Made by a program: the position numbers and the translations under genes
DNA from: Bacteroides thetaiotaomicron VPI-5482
GTDB lineage: Bacteria; Bacteroidota; Bacteroidia; Bacteroidales; Bacteroidaceae
Length of the DNA: 64,000 nucleotides
Assembly: GCF_000011065.1 (NCBI RefSeq)
Contig: NC_004663.1
Coordinates: 3,844,001 to 3,908,000 of the forward strand
Reading direction: 5' to 3'
The notes under the pieces: model-generated
Seen by the model: only the letters and a program-made list of their open reading frames with translations
Told to the model about the DNA's origin: nothing
The model's database searches: none
Shown here: piece after piece, positions 42,637-51,715 of the stretch
Numbering within the stretch: the first letter of the stretch is position 1
How the letters are laid out: every line of letters starts with the position of its first letter

Positions 42637-44148
42637 CTATTTTTTCGGCTTTCCACAGATATAAACCTTGCATTGGTAAGGCGCCAAGTCCACCATTATG
42701 TTATTCGCAGCATTTTCCATAGAACGGCTGTCAAGGCTATACACCTGCTCCAAAGACAGGTCTTCCACCGTTTTTGAATTTAATTCTATAGTACGTGGAG
42801 TATCCGCCCGGTTAAAACAAGCTACCGCTTTGCGACCGTCAGCCAACGGCTTTACCCAAATATCATAATGATCTGCACGGATGCTGCGCTCCGCCTGCTT
42901 GCCCAACACATCCTGGTTGATAGCAATCAGGTCCCTATCCAACAGAACCTGCAATGTACTGTCATTCATACTTCGCACGTCATTTCCGCAAAGTAATGGA
43001 GAAGCCATCATACACCATAATGCAAAATGAGACTTATACTGTTCGTGGGTGCAACCTTCCGATTCATATCCGATACTCATACTCTTACCACCGATACCAA
43101 CTACCAGCATATCCGGATCATTCCAACCGGAAGGACCGCCATATTCACTCAAAGGAGCATTGATTTCAAGAATATTCAGGATACCACGAAGCCCGCCCAA
43201 CTTGTTGGCTTCCCGGTTCCAGACATCGCCTATATCTCCCGAAACGCGCCACAAATGTCCGCCTACCTGTTTTGCCCATTTCCAAGGTTCGCGCTGTCCC
43301 CACTCACAAATGGAGAACACGATGGAACGTCCCGTACCACGCAACGCCTTTCCCATCTTTGCATAGCGCTCCATAGCCTCCACCCGGTCGACAGGAGCAT
43401 TGCAATAATCATACTTCAACAAATCGACACCCCACGAAGCGAAATCTTTCGCATCCACTTCTTCGTAGCCGTAACTGCCGCATACACCGCCACAAGTCTT
43501 ATCGGTTGCATCCGAATAAATTCCGAGTTTGAAACCGCGCTCGTGCAGATAATCTGCCACATACTTTATTCCACGCGGGAACTTATCTTTATTAATCTGC
43601 AAATGTCCGTCAGCTCCCCGTTCGGGCAACTGCCAGAAGTCGTCGATGTTAATATAGGAATAGCCTAAATCCCGCATTCCGTTGGCTACCAGCGCATCCG
43701 CAGTTTGCAAAACCAACTCTTCGGTGAGATGTCGCCCGAAAGTATTCCAACTGTTCCAACCCATGGGAGGAGTCAGCAACAGGTCATCACCAATGCGGAT
43801 CACGAGCTTTTCCGTACTGGTCCCCAATGCGTTCTTAGCTTTAAGAGTGACGGTATATTCACCTTTAGAAGCTACTGATCCTGTGATAATCCCTGTTTTC
43901 GAATCCAGTTTCAATCCTTTCGGAAGTTTCTCCGCACTCCATTCCATCGGCCGCTGACCGGTAGTAGGAATATAAAAGAGGAAAGGACTGGCAGGATAAT
44001 TGCCAATCGCCCGGGGAGAGTTAATACATGGTTTTCCTTCAAAAACCTTTTGAGAAGCATCCGGTAGAGAGATATTTCCGGCAACAGATACGCTTGCTAC
44101 AAAAAGAGCAAGAATAGACAAAATTACGATACAACGTGTTTGATTCAT
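42637..44148 (-). CDS. GH27 alpha-galactosidase
   Basis: A 503-residue exported enzyme with a signal peptide of about 23 residues. An N-terminal putative-Ig domain (about 30-118; LPKGLKLDSKTGIITGSV) precedes the GH27 (beta/alpha)8 barrel (LTPPMGWNSWNTFG; YINIDDFWQ; FKLGIYSDA). The nucleophile is Asp247 in LLKYDYCN and the acid/base is Asp305 in WRVSGDI. A C-terminal beta-domain follows. It should release terminal alpha-galactose from oligosaccharides. The gene is monocistronic, divergent from the metzincin lipoprotein gene, and not next to a SusCD pair. Confidence 0.92.
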   Translation of the reverse strand: MNQTRCIVILSILALFVASVSVAGNISLPDASQKVFEGKPCINSPRAIGNYPASPFLFYIPTTGQRPMEWSAEKLPKGLKLDSKTGIITGSVASKGEYTVTLKAKNALGTSTEKLVIRIGDDLLLTPPMGWNSWNTFGRHLTEELVLQTADALVANGMRDLGYSYINIDDFWQLPERGADGHLQINKDKFPRGIKYVADYLHERGFKLGIYSDATDKTCGGVCGSYGYEEVDAKDFASWGVDLLKYDYCNAPVDRVEAMERYAKMGKALRGTGRSIVFSICEWGQREPWKWAKQVGGHLWRVSGDIGDVWNREANKLGGLRGILNILEINAPLSEYGGPSGWNDPDMLVVGIGGKSMSIGYESEGCTHEQYKSHFALWCMMASPLLCGNDVRSMNDSTLQVLLDRDLIAINQDVLGKQAERSIRADHYDIWVKPLADGRKAVACFNRADTPRTIELNSKTVEDLSLEQVYSLDSRSMENAANNIMVDLAPYQCKVYICGKPKK

Positions 44149-44222
44149 AGTTGTTTGTTTTTTATTACGCCACTAAGATAAGGGAAAAGAAGCAGGATGA
44201 ATGGTGATAAACATTTTTTTTA

Positions 44223-44230
44223 TACCTTTG
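44223..44230 (+). promoter_or_regulatory. -7 element of the metzincin lipoprotein gene
   Basis: TACCTTTG matches TAnnTTTG, 25 bp before the ATG. Confidence 0.5.
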
Positions 44231-44255
44231 CCGCCCGCAAACTAAAAAAAGAAAT

Positions 44256-46364
44256 ATGATATTCCACAGAATCTTTCGTTTCACCTATTTTCTTATTTTC
44301 TGTATATGGGGACTGCAAAGCTGCACCAAAGACGACTTAATAGAAACGCCGGCAGACACAGACAGCGAAACAACAGAGAACCCGTATGGAATAATCCGGA
44401 TAGCAGAGAAAGACCTGACTCCGGATGTTTTCAAATTAATGCTTCAGGATGATGAGCCTGCCACGATTCTATTCAATAACACCCAGCGGGGATTCAGAGT
44501 AAACCAGCCCCTGCAAGTCAGCATCACCGAGCAGCAAGAGTTATTTATCCGTTTCTATTCGCCCCGTCCTGTCAAGGAGGTGACTGTGTGGGCAACCATC
44601 AGCGGATATGAAGAAGCATTCCAACTGGCAAAGTTCGATGTGCTCCCAGCTTTCACTGAATTTCATAAGGAACTGCCGATGCTGACGCAAAGCAAGCGTT
44701 ACATCACCCGTTCAGGAAAAGAAATCCAGATTATGGCAAATCCACACCTGTCCGCAGCCGACTTCAAACTGGAAATAGAATGTAATGACAAATACTATCA
44801 AAAACTGCTTTCCACCAAGTCCAAATACAACGTACGTTTCTCCGCCTATAGTCAGACCGGTTCATGGGCCTATCCACTTTATCCGGCTCACGCCCGGGAA
44901 GCGGTAGCAATGATGCTGAACTACGGCTATATGTTCTCGTCAAAGGAATTTGCCGAAGAACTGGAAAAATACAGAGGCAAACTGCATAGTGACGCCAACA
45001 AAACTGTTATTGACATCGATATGCTCCTCAAAAAAGTAATCAACCACTCCGGCTTCGTTATCGGGAAAGTGACAACCGTAGACGGACTGGGAGGCGGAGA
45101 AACTTATGGACTCAACGAATGGTGCTTTCTGGAACACTACGCAGACGACGGAGCGCACACCAGCGCCACGTTTCACGAGTTGGGTCATTGCCTCGGCTAC
45201 GGGCACAGCGGAAACATGACTTACGAACAAACGGGAACCGGATGGATTACCCTCTGCGCCACCGTATACAACAAACTATGCATCGAAAAGAAACTTCCGG
45301 TGTACTCACGAAGATTCATGCACACCCGCCGCTATGGCAAACTTTATGGCAGCTCAAAATACAACGCTTCCCGATACATCATTGAAGACCCTGAACTGGA
45401 TGCAATCGACGGTGGACTATCGCCGATATTGAAAGAAGAGGATGAGGATACTGCGCAAGGAACACCACTCTCCTGCATCATCACCTACAAAGATATTCCC
45501 CAAGCCACGGAATCGACTTTTGCGCCCAAGGATGTCTGTGTATATGGCAACCGAATCTACATCGTGAACAATGCCAGCGGAAATTTCAGTCTGGAGATTC
45601 TGGAAGAGCAGAACGGCAAACTGACGCACATAAAAAGCCTGAAAGAGTGGACGGAAGGAGGGGCAACAAAGGGATTTGCCGCAACACCGAACGGCGTGAC
45701 CGTAGCCCACGGTAAGATTTACGTTACAAACGAACAAAGCCGGACTGATATTTTTGATGAAAAGACTTTTGAACTGGTGGCAACCATCGGCACAGGCTCT
45801 TGGGGAGAAGGAAGCAACCAAACGGTTCATGCTTTCGATGTACTGGTACACCGGGGATGCGTGTTTATCCGAGATAAGAAACGGGTATGTGTATTTATCG
45901 AAGACGATATTGTCCCCGGAAAAAGCTTCAAAAATGTGCCCAATTATTGCCGGACATCGAATATGGGAGAGGCAATGGGTACTTACGGGCAGACAATCGG
46001 CAACGACGGGTTACTTTATACCACCCACCAGGGAAATAAGAAGATTTATGTATTCGACCTTCAGGCAATGCGCGAACAGGTGGAATGGAAAGCCCAACGG
46101 GTCATTAATCTGACCTCTTATTCGCCGTACGACATTGCATTTATCGGCAAACGAATGTTCGTCTCCTTTGCTACAGGCAAGAATCAGCCTATCGCCCTGG
46201 CCGAAGTCAATCCGGAGACAGGGACTGTGATTAAGGATTACACAACTGTCGAAGGACACACCTTCAGTAACGTGGAAAAGATGTCAATGGCACGGCAGAC
46301 ATTGTTCATAGTAGACCGGAATGCACATACAGTAACGGGAATCCCTGTAGAAAAGTTGAATTAA
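44256..46364 (+). CDS. metzincin-like metallopeptidase lipoprotein with C-terminal propeller
   Basis: A 702-residue lipoprotein (lipobox LQSC, residues 20-23). Residues 307-317 read HELGHCLGYGH, the HExxHxxGxxH zinc signature of metzincins (His307, His311, His317, Glu308). The region before it (about 145-300) is uncharacterised. Residues about 415-702 form a propeller that matches the separate protein encoded next (GNFSLEILEEQNGKL; RTDIFDEKTFELVATIGTGSWGEG against RIDVFDVRTLEFITRIGTGNWGDG). It probably cleaves host or diet protein at the cell surface; the substrate is unknown. It ends 13 bp before the paralogue and is co-transcribed. Confidence 0.75.
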   Translation: MIFHRIFRFTYFLIFCIWGLQSCTKDDLIETPADTDSETTENPYGIIRIAEKDLTPDVFKLMLQDDEPATILFNNTQRGFRVNQPLQVSITEQQELFIRFYSPRPVKEVTVWATISGYEEAFQLAKFDVLPAFTEFHKELPMLTQSKRYITRSGKEIQIMANPHLSAADFKLEIECNDKYYQKLLSTKSKYNVRFSAYSQTGSWAYPLYPAHAREAVAMMLNYGYMFSSKEFAEELEKYRGKLHSDANKTVIDIDMLLKKVINHSGFVIGKVTTVDGLGGGETYGLNEWCFLEHYADDGAHTSATFHELGHCLGYGHSGNMTYEQTGTGWITLCATVYNKLCIEKKLPVYSRRFMHTRRYGKLYGSSKYNASRYIIEDPELDAIDGGLSPILKEEDEDTAQGTPLSCIITYKDIPQATESTFAPKDVCVYGNRIYIVNNASGNFSLEILEEQNGKLTHIKSLKEWTEGGATKGFAATPNGVTVAHGKIYVTNEQSRTDIFDEKTFELVATIGTGSWGEGSNQTVHAFDVLVHRGCVFIRDKKRVCVFIEDDIVPGKSFKNVPNYCRTSNMGEAMGTYGQTIGNDGLLYTTHQGNKKIYVFDLQAMREQVEWKAQRVINLTSYSPYDIAFIGKRMFVSFATGKNQPIALAEVNPETGTVIKDYTTVEGHTFSNVEKMSMARQTLFIVDRNAHTVTGIPVEKLN

Positions 46365-46377
46365 AAAAAAAGAAGAC

Positions 46378-47433
46378 ATGAGAAAAGAAAAATTATATAC
46401 CGGATGTCTGTTACTAATGGCATTAATCACAGGTAGTTGCTCGGAAGAAGAAAACCCGGAAGTCCGCCCGGCTACAAAACCCGCAGAGCCATATACAAGC
46501 TATTATTACTATTCATACGAAGCGGCACGACAGTTATCCGCCACAGACTTCGCCTTGGCTGAAGGTCAATTCACCCCCGGACCTACTTACATAAAAGGAG
46601 ATACTCTTTTTGTAGCCAATATTCAAAGCGGAGCTTTTAGTCTGGAACTTTATGACCGGAACAAGAACCGACATCTGGCTTCGCTCAAAAGCTGGAAATA
46701 TAAAGAGGCAGAACAGAAGTTTCCGGATAAGATTGAAGCGATCGGAATATCCGGTAACCGGCTGTACCTTGCAAACATAAGTTCCCGAATAGATGTATTC
46801 GATGTACGGACGCTGGAGTTCATCACACGCATCGGCACAGGTAACTGGGGAGACGGAATCAATCAGATGGTACACTCTCACGCTATGGCTATCACACCGG
46901 ACGGAAATATCATGATTCGTACCAAAAAGAATCTGTTAGTCTACCGGGAAGCTGACGTAACTTTGGAGAATTATCAGAAAGTTCCTTTCTATTGCCGCAG
47001 TAAAGGAGATGGAATGGATGTGAATAACGGTTTCCATTCTCATCAGATGGTGCAGGATTCCACCGGTATCGTTTATCTTGCTGATTTCGGGCAATACGGC
47101 AATCAGAAAATTCAAGCCATCGACACCACACTGATAGAAAAAGGAGATCAGAAGATACTGATTGACACAGAAAAAACGCTCCCTCTGAGCTTCAATCCCT
47201 GCGGCATCGCGTTGCATGAAAATCGAATGATTCTATCTGCCCAAAACGGGTCTCTATTTATCTATGACCGAACCAAAGGGAACTGGGAAAACAGTTTTAA
47301 GTCCGTCAAAGGATATACTTTTAAGAAACCCGAGAAGCTGCTGGTAGACCAAAACACTCTTTGGGTCTCGGATGTAAACGCCCAAAAGCTGGTAGAAGTA
47401 AAAATCTATAAGAATGAAATACGGGAATATTAA
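46378..47433 (+). CDS. free-standing propeller lipoprotein, paralogue of the metzincin C-terminus
   Basis: A 351-residue lipoprotein (lipobox ITGSC, Cys21) made only of the propeller found at the C-terminus of the preceding protein. Matching blocks in order are GAFSLELYDRNKNRHLASLKSW, SRIDVFDVRTLEFITRIGTGNW, then FNPCGIALHENRMILSAQNG and VKGYTFKKPEKLLVDQNTLWV. No zinc motif is present. It is the second gene of a two-gene operon, with an intrinsic hairpin just after the stop. It may bind the same ligand as the peptidase or compete with it. Confidence 0.75.
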   Translation: MRKEKLYTGCLLLMALITGSCSEEENPEVRPATKPAEPYTSYYYYSYEAARQLSATDFALAEGQFTPGPTYIKGDTLFVANIQSGAFSLELYDRNKNRHLASLKSWKYKEAEQKFPDKIEAIGISGNRLYLANISSRIDVFDVRTLEFITRIGTGNWGDGINQMVHSHAMAITPDGNIMIRTKKNLLVYREADVTLENYQKVPFYCRSKGDGMDVNNGFHSHQMVQDSTGIVYLADFGQYGNQKIQAIDTTLIEKGDQKILIDTEKTLPLSFNPCGIALHENRMILSAQNGSLFIYDRTKGNWENSFKSVKGYTFKKPEKLLVDQNTLWVSDVNAQKLVEVKIYKNEIREY

Positions 47434-47442
47434 TTAAAAATC

Positions 47443-47476
47443 CATCCTCGCCACAAAGATAGTTGTAGCGAGGATG
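47443..47476 (+). terminator. hairpin after the propeller gene
   Basis: CATCCTCGC (47443-47451) pairs with GCGAGGATG (47468-47476), extended inside by ACAA/TTGT. The following U-run is weak (ATTTCGTT). Confidence 0.6.
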
Positions 47477-47554
47477 ATTTCGTTAAAAGGGGAGTTTTGG
47501 CACATTTACATTTGCAGTATTAAATATCACAACAAAATATAAGTGTATATTTGA

Positions 47555-47700
47555 AAAGTAGAGTTGCAGTGAACTAACTTTGACACTAGTCTTAAATGAC
47601 TATAGGCTGAATCAGACTGCAACTCTCTTAATAGGAGAACCTAGCCAGTTAGAATTGTAGGCTCACGACCTAATAAATGTATTAGCTGTTTCTCCTTCAT
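47555..47700 (+). ncRNA. candidate IS110 bridge RNA
   Basis: Two successive stem-loops lie immediately upstream of the transposase. Stem 1 is AGAGTTGCAG (47560-47569) with its exact complement (47617-47626), enclosing TAGTC/GACTA (47587-47591, 47598-47602) in a 47-nt loop. Stem 2 is GGAGAA (47634-47639) with TTCTCC (47690-47695), enclosing TAGG/CCTA (47658-47661, 47669-47672). Two internal loops in the leader match the known plan of IS110 bridge RNAs (target- and donor-binding loops). The ends are estimates. Confidence 0.55.
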
Positions 47701-47724
47701 GTTTAATACTGTAAATACAAAGTT

Positions 47725-48720
47725 ATGAATTATTCTCATTTTGTAGGTCTTGATGTAGGAAAAAAAACTTTCGATGCATCATTAATGTCCGCAGACGAAA
47801 AAGAGTTGTCTCACAAGTCTTTTGATAACACTCCAACTGGGATCCAATCTTTATTGGATTGGATAGCTGGTTATCATCTCTCTTTATCCAAACTCTTGTT
47901 CTGTGCTGAAAACATGGGAAGTTATGTCACAGAGTTATCTGTTTCCAGTGTCTCCATGGGATTTTCCCTGGCTTTGGTTTGCCCGTTGACCATCAAGAAG
48001 TCCATAGGCTTGCAACGAGGCAAAAATGACCGCATTGACGCCAAAAGAATAGCGAACTATGCGGTATTACACTATCGAAAACTGGAGTTATACAAATTGC
48101 CTGACAAAGACTTGGTGAGACTGCGGGGATGGATTATTATACGTGACAATTTGGTCAAGCAAAAAGTATCAAGCATAAAGTTATTGGAAACATTCTCCTG
48201 GATGGCTAAGTTGGCTGATGTGACAGAATCCATTTCTTTTTTGGAAGAGCAGCTCAAGTCGATAAAAGAAAGAATCCTGGAGGTGGAAGAGGATATGGAG
48301 CAACTAATAGCCGCCAGTACATCGCTTTACACAAACTACTTGCTATTAAGAAGTATAAAAGGAATAGGAATTATCAATGCCATTGTATTACTGTGTGTTA
48401 CTGACAATTTTCAAAGATTTGACAACCCGAGGAAATTTGCCTGCTATTGTGGGGTCGCCCCATTTGAACATACTTCAGGTATTTCCATACGGGGAAAAAC
48501 GCAGACTTCTTCATTGGCTAACAAAGAAGTAAAAGTATACCTTACCCGGGCAGCTATTACTGCCATCTCTTGGGATCCGCAGATGAAAGCATACTATAAA
48601 AGGAAAATAGCAGAGGGGAAACATAAAGCATCTGTAATCAATGCTGTAAGAGCCAAAATCATAGCAAGGTCTTTTGCTGTGATACGAAGGCAGACTCCAT
48701 TTGTAACATTAGCCGTATAA
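47725..48720 (+). CDS. IS110 family transposase
   Basis: A 331-residue DEDD-type recombinase. The N-terminal RuvC-like domain has FVGLDVGKKTFDASL (first Asp), an acidic residue in FCAENMGSY, and KNDRIDAKRIANYA (last Asps). A coiled-coil linker covers about 165-195 (LEEQLKSIKERILEVEEDM). The C-terminal Tnp domain has LRSIKGIGIINAIVLL, YCGVAPFEHTSGIS (with the candidate catalytic Ser) and LTRAAITAI. The length is normal and no frameshift is seen, so it is probably active. IS110 enzymes insert through an RNA guide encoded in the element; see the candidate at 47555. Confidence 0.92.
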   Translation: MNYSHFVGLDVGKKTFDASLMSADEKELSHKSFDNTPTGIQSLLDWIAGYHLSLSKLLFCAENMGSYVTELSVSSVSMGFSLALVCPLTIKKSIGLQRGKNDRIDAKRIANYAVLHYRKLELYKLPDKDLVRLRGWIIIRDNLVKQKVSSIKLLETFSWMAKLADVTESISFLEEQLKSIKERILEVEEDMEQLIAASTSLYTNYLLLRSIKGIGIINAIVLLCVTDNFQRFDNPRKFACYCGVAPFEHTSGISIRGKTQTSSLANKEVKVYLTRAAITAISWDPQMKAYYKRKIAEGKHKASVINAVRAKIIARSFAVIRRQTPFVTLAV

Positions 48721-48803
48721 TAAAAAGGTCCTTAACTTCGAAAATATCTTAGGTTTAGGAAGTAGCTATACACTTCTGAAGAGTAGGTATGTCTATATAC
48801 AAA

Positions 48804-48843
48804 CTTACCCAAGGATACGTTAATGTTCGTAAACTTGGGTAAG
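48804..48843. terminator. hairpin between IS110 and the thioredoxin-like gene
   Basis: CTTACCCAAG (48804-48813) and its exact complement (48834-48843) enclose a 20-nt loop, then ATTTT follows. It probably ends the minus-strand operon of thioredoxin, dprA and neighbours. Confidence 0.6.
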
Positions 48844-48909
48844 ATTTTATAGATATTGTTTGGAGAGGACTTAGAATTCACACTCTTATTTATGAATCCC
48901 TACAGGGTC

Positions 48910-50160
48910 TCAACTTTGTTGCATCAGTTTTCTCAGCTTCTCTGCCACTTGTAGTAACTGCCCTTTATGGTCTACCATGGAGATGGCCGGAATAGCTCCG
49001 GGAGGCAAGTTCTTTTTGATCTCCTCATTCTTCTTTATCAATTCTTCGCAGGCTTTATCACACCACTGAGCAGCTTTCTCACGCAATGACATATCTGCAC
49101 ATTCCTTATTGAGCCAGTTCACCCATTGCAATAAATGCCCTTCGTCACCCAAAATGGTGTGCGAAGCAAGTATCTTATCGCCACGTTTCACAAATGAATC
49201 CCATTGCTTCATTATACCGTCTCTGCTGAGGCGCAGACTCTCGCCTATCATGTCAGCTTCCGCCACATTCATCTGTTTCATCTTCGCCACGTAGGCATCC
49301 AGTCCCTGCTCATCAAATGTACAGTGATTGGACTCGTCCACTTTCAGGTAGGCATATGAACCGGCTATCCAGTCTTCGAGCAGTCTGCGGTCGAGAGAAG
49401 CGGCCTGACGGGGAAATTTATCAGTAATTTCTTTCTTATGGTTTACCGCATACTGAAATGCGGAAGAGTTGACATCATGCACATAGTAATAGAATACCAA
49501 GAAGTAATCTTCATCTTCCAGCATTTTCTGCTCACTTCCCTGCAAGAAATCAGCTGCCACCTTTCCTGCCTCCTGTTCACGGTTGGCAGCAGAAAGCGCA
49601 TTGATATATCCGCAGATAAAAGCCAAATCACGGTCACCAGCTTCATAACGTTTCTTAAGTCCCGAAAGTCCACCGGACTCTACACCCAGTTTCACTTTCT
49701 TCAGCAATTCAGGAGCATCCTCAGCACCTACCAGTCGGTATACGACCTCACCGCTTGAATTAATGAAAAGAAGGGTAGGATATGCGTGTACCCCATATTT
49801 CTTTCTGAGTTCCACTCCTTCACCTTTCTCCATGTCCATCTTCAGATTCACAAAATGACGGTTAAAATAATCGGCAACCAAGGAATCTTTAAAAACCACT
49901 TTGGATAACCTCTTGCAAGGACCGCACCAAGTCGTGAAGCAGTCGACAAAAAGAAGTTTGTCTTCCACCTCCGCTCTTTTTAAAGCCTCCGGAAAAGAAA
50001 GTTCACGAAAAGCAATCCCATCAGCTTGCGCAAGAGTCATTTGTGCGCCGGCGGCAGGTGTTGCGGAGATTTTCTGTGCAGGAACCATTTGTTGTCCTTG
50101 TGTGTTCTGGACGGCTAACAGGCATACTATTGCCATGAATGCCCAAAAATGTCGTTTCAT
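48910..50160 (-). CDS. periplasmic thioredoxin-fold protein
   Basis: A 416-residue exported protein; the signal ends about residue 23 (NTQGQQ). The thioredoxin domain occupies about 55-155 with active site WCGPC (Cys79, Cys82) and the cis-proline HAYPTLLF. The C-terminal 250 residues are helical and not recognised. It likely reduces or oxidises periplasmic disulfides or serves a partner protein. It is the last gene of a four-gene minus-strand run, 29 bp after dprA. Confidence 0.8.
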   Translation of the reverse strand: MKRHFWAFMAIVCLLAVQNTQGQQMVPAQKISATPAAGAQMTLAQADGIAFRELSFPEALKRAEVEDKLLFVDCFTTWCGPCKRLSKVVFKDSLVADYFNRHFVNLKMDMEKGEGVELRKKYGVHAYPTLLFINSSGEVVYRLVGAEDAPELLKKVKLGVESGGLSGLKKRYEAGDRDLAFICGYINALSAANREQEAGKVAADFLQGSEQKMLEDEDYFLVFYYYVHDVNSSAFQYAVNHKKEITDKFPRQAASLDRRLLEDWIAGSYAYLKVDESNHCTFDEQGLDAYVAKMKQMNVAEADMIGESLRLSRDGIMKQWDSFVKRGDKILASHTILGDEGHLLQWVNWLNKECADMSLREKAAQWCDKACEELIKKNEEIKKNLPPGAIPAISMVDHKGQLLQVAEKLRKLMQQS

Positions 50161-50189
50161 TTCAAATTGTTTTAGGTTGGTTATTAGAT

Positions 50190-51311
50190 TTATAATAATT
50201 GATAAACTCCTCCTGCCAATACCCGTACGGCTCCCTTCATTTCCAGTTCAAAGAGAATTGCACTCATTTTATGTACGGGAATATCTGTCTCTACCACTAA
50301 GGTATTAATCTGTAAGTTTCCTTGTTTTTCCAACGTATGAACTATCTTTTGCTCCTCTTCTGTCAGTTCCAGAAACAGGCTGCGCTGTACATTCTCTACC
50401 TTTGCCGGATGTGAATCCAACGTCCATCCCATCGCCTCCACCAAGTCTTCGGCAGACAACAGAAGGGATGCTTTACTGTCACGGATCAGTTGGTTACATC
50501 CTTTTGAATATTCATCGGTCACACGACCGGGGAAGGCGAAACAGTCGCGGTGATAGCTTTCCGCAAGCTCGGCTGTGATCAGAGAGCCGCCTTTGGCAGC
50601 CGATTCTACCACAATCGTAGCATCACACATACCGGCCACAATACGGTTGCGACTGATAAAATTGTGTTTATCCGGTGTTGTACCGACAGGAAACTCTGTC
50701 AGCAATCCGCCTTTATCAAGCATTTCAACGGCTGTCTTACGATGAAGAGAAGGGTAAATACGGTCCAGTCCGTGAGCTAACACGCCGACCGTAGGCAAGT
50801 CATTGTCCAATGCACTCCGGTGGGCATTGATATCAATGCCGTAAGCAAGGCCGCTGACAACTAATACGTCAGGACACAAAGCTTTTAAGTCACGGAGGAA
50901 AGTAGTACAGAGTTGTGTACCGTAATCAGTAGCGTGGCGGGTGCCCACCATATTAATGATATGGAGAGCGTTCAAATCGGCATTTCCCTTATAGAACAGT
51001 ACAACAGGAGCGTCTTCACACTCCCGCAAGCGGGAAGGATACGCCTCATCATGAAAAGTCAGGCACTGGATATGATTCTTTTGCAGGAATACAAGTTCCT
51101 GTTCGGCACGGGCAATAATTGACGGACAGTCCAGTGCACCCGACACCCGTTCATGTACTCCGGATAATCGCTGCGCCAGTTCTTTCCTGAAGCGGAACAC
51201 ATCGGTGGCACTCTTCATGCCCTCTACCAGACGTTTCGCTCCAATGTGCCCGATACCGGGCACCATTGTCAGAGCGATGCTATATATTTGTTCTTGTTCG
51301 TTATCGGTCAT
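50190..51311 (-). CDS. dprA: DNA-processing protein DprA
   Basis: A 373-residue cytoplasmic DprA/Smf protein. The N-terminal helix-hairpin-helix-like part (MVPGIGHIGAKRLVEG) precedes the Rossmann-like core (VVSGLAYGIDINAHRSAL; GVLAHGLDRIYP; ISRNRIVAGMCDATIVVESAAKGGSLITAELA shown as the family marker). The C-terminal 65 residues form a winged-helix domain. It loads RecA on incoming single-stranded DNA during transformation or related uptake. The start overlaps the thioesterase stop by 4 bp (ATGA). Confidence 0.93.
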   Translation of the reverse strand: MTDNEQEQIYSIALTMVPGIGHIGAKRLVEGMKSATDVFRFRKELAQRLSGVHERVSGALDCPSIIARAEQELVFLQKNHIQCLTFHDEAYPSRLRECEDAPVVLFYKGNADLNALHIINMVGTRHATDYGTQLCTTFLRDLKALCPDVLVVSGLAYGIDINAHRSALDNDLPTVGVLAHGLDRIYPSLHRKTAVEMLDKGGLLTEFPVGTTPDKHNFISRNRIVAGMCDATIVVESAAKGGSLITAELAESYHRDCFAFPGRVTDEYSKGCNQLIRDSKASLLLSAEDLVEAMGWTLDSHPAKVENVQRSLFLELTEEEQKIVHTLEKQGNLQINTLVVETDIPVHKMSAILFELEMKGAVRVLAGGVYQLL

Positions 51312-51712
51312 TTCAGGTATGGAGCAAAGACATTGTCGAACAATTCGCTGTTACTTAAACGTCCGTTTACCACACATACCGTCTCAACAGTGGATTTCAC
51401 TACTACTTTCTGATCGCTTTTGCGGAAGATATCCTGATAGAATACGTATTTGATGCCTTCTTTCTTCATATACAGTTTGGAGACAAACTCATCCCCACTC
51501 TTCAACGGAGTCTTGAAAGCCATATTGATACGTGCCACTACCGGATCGACTCCCTGTTCATGCAACGCCGCAAAACTAACACCTACCGAGGTCAGAAACT
51601 CGTGGCGGGTATGCTCCAGATAATGCTGATAATTGGCATTGTTGACAATCCCCTGAAGGTCACATTCGTAATCACGCACCTTCATCTCCAATTCGTAGAT
51701 ATACTGGCTCAT
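51308..51712 (-). CDS. acyl-CoA thioesterase (4HBT hot-dog fold)
   Basis: A 134-residue YbgC-like thioesterase. The active-site block DLQGIVNNANYQHYLEHTRHEFL begins near residue 18, with Asp as catalytic residue. It is a single hot-dog domain of normal length. It likely hydrolyses short- or medium-chain acyl-CoA. It starts 3 bp after the U32 stop and overlaps dprA by 4 bp, so these genes are translationally coupled. Confidence 0.88.
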   Translation of the reverse strand: MSQYIYELEMKVRDYECDLQGIVNNANYQHYLEHTRHEFLTSVGVSFAALHEQGVDPVVARINMAFKTPLKSGDEFVSKLYMKKEGIKYVFYQDIFRKSDQKVVVKSTVETVCVVNGRLSNSELFDNVFAPYLK

Positions 51713-51715
51713 CGT

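Larger units (their letters stand above)
47480..48780 (+). mobile_element. IS110 family insertion sequence (ends approximate)
   Basis: It consists of the IS110 transposase gene plus flanking non-coding ends. IS110 elements lack terminal inverted repeats, so borders cannot be read from one copy. The left border lies between the hairpin at 47476 and the structured RNA at 47555; the right border lies between the transposase stop at 48720 and the hairpin at 48804. No neighbouring gene is interrupted. Confidence 0.7.

Noticed and set aside
42431..42664. 77-codon plus-strand frame before GH27
   Set aside because: It crosses a terminator hairpin and enters the GH27 gene; no homology recognised.
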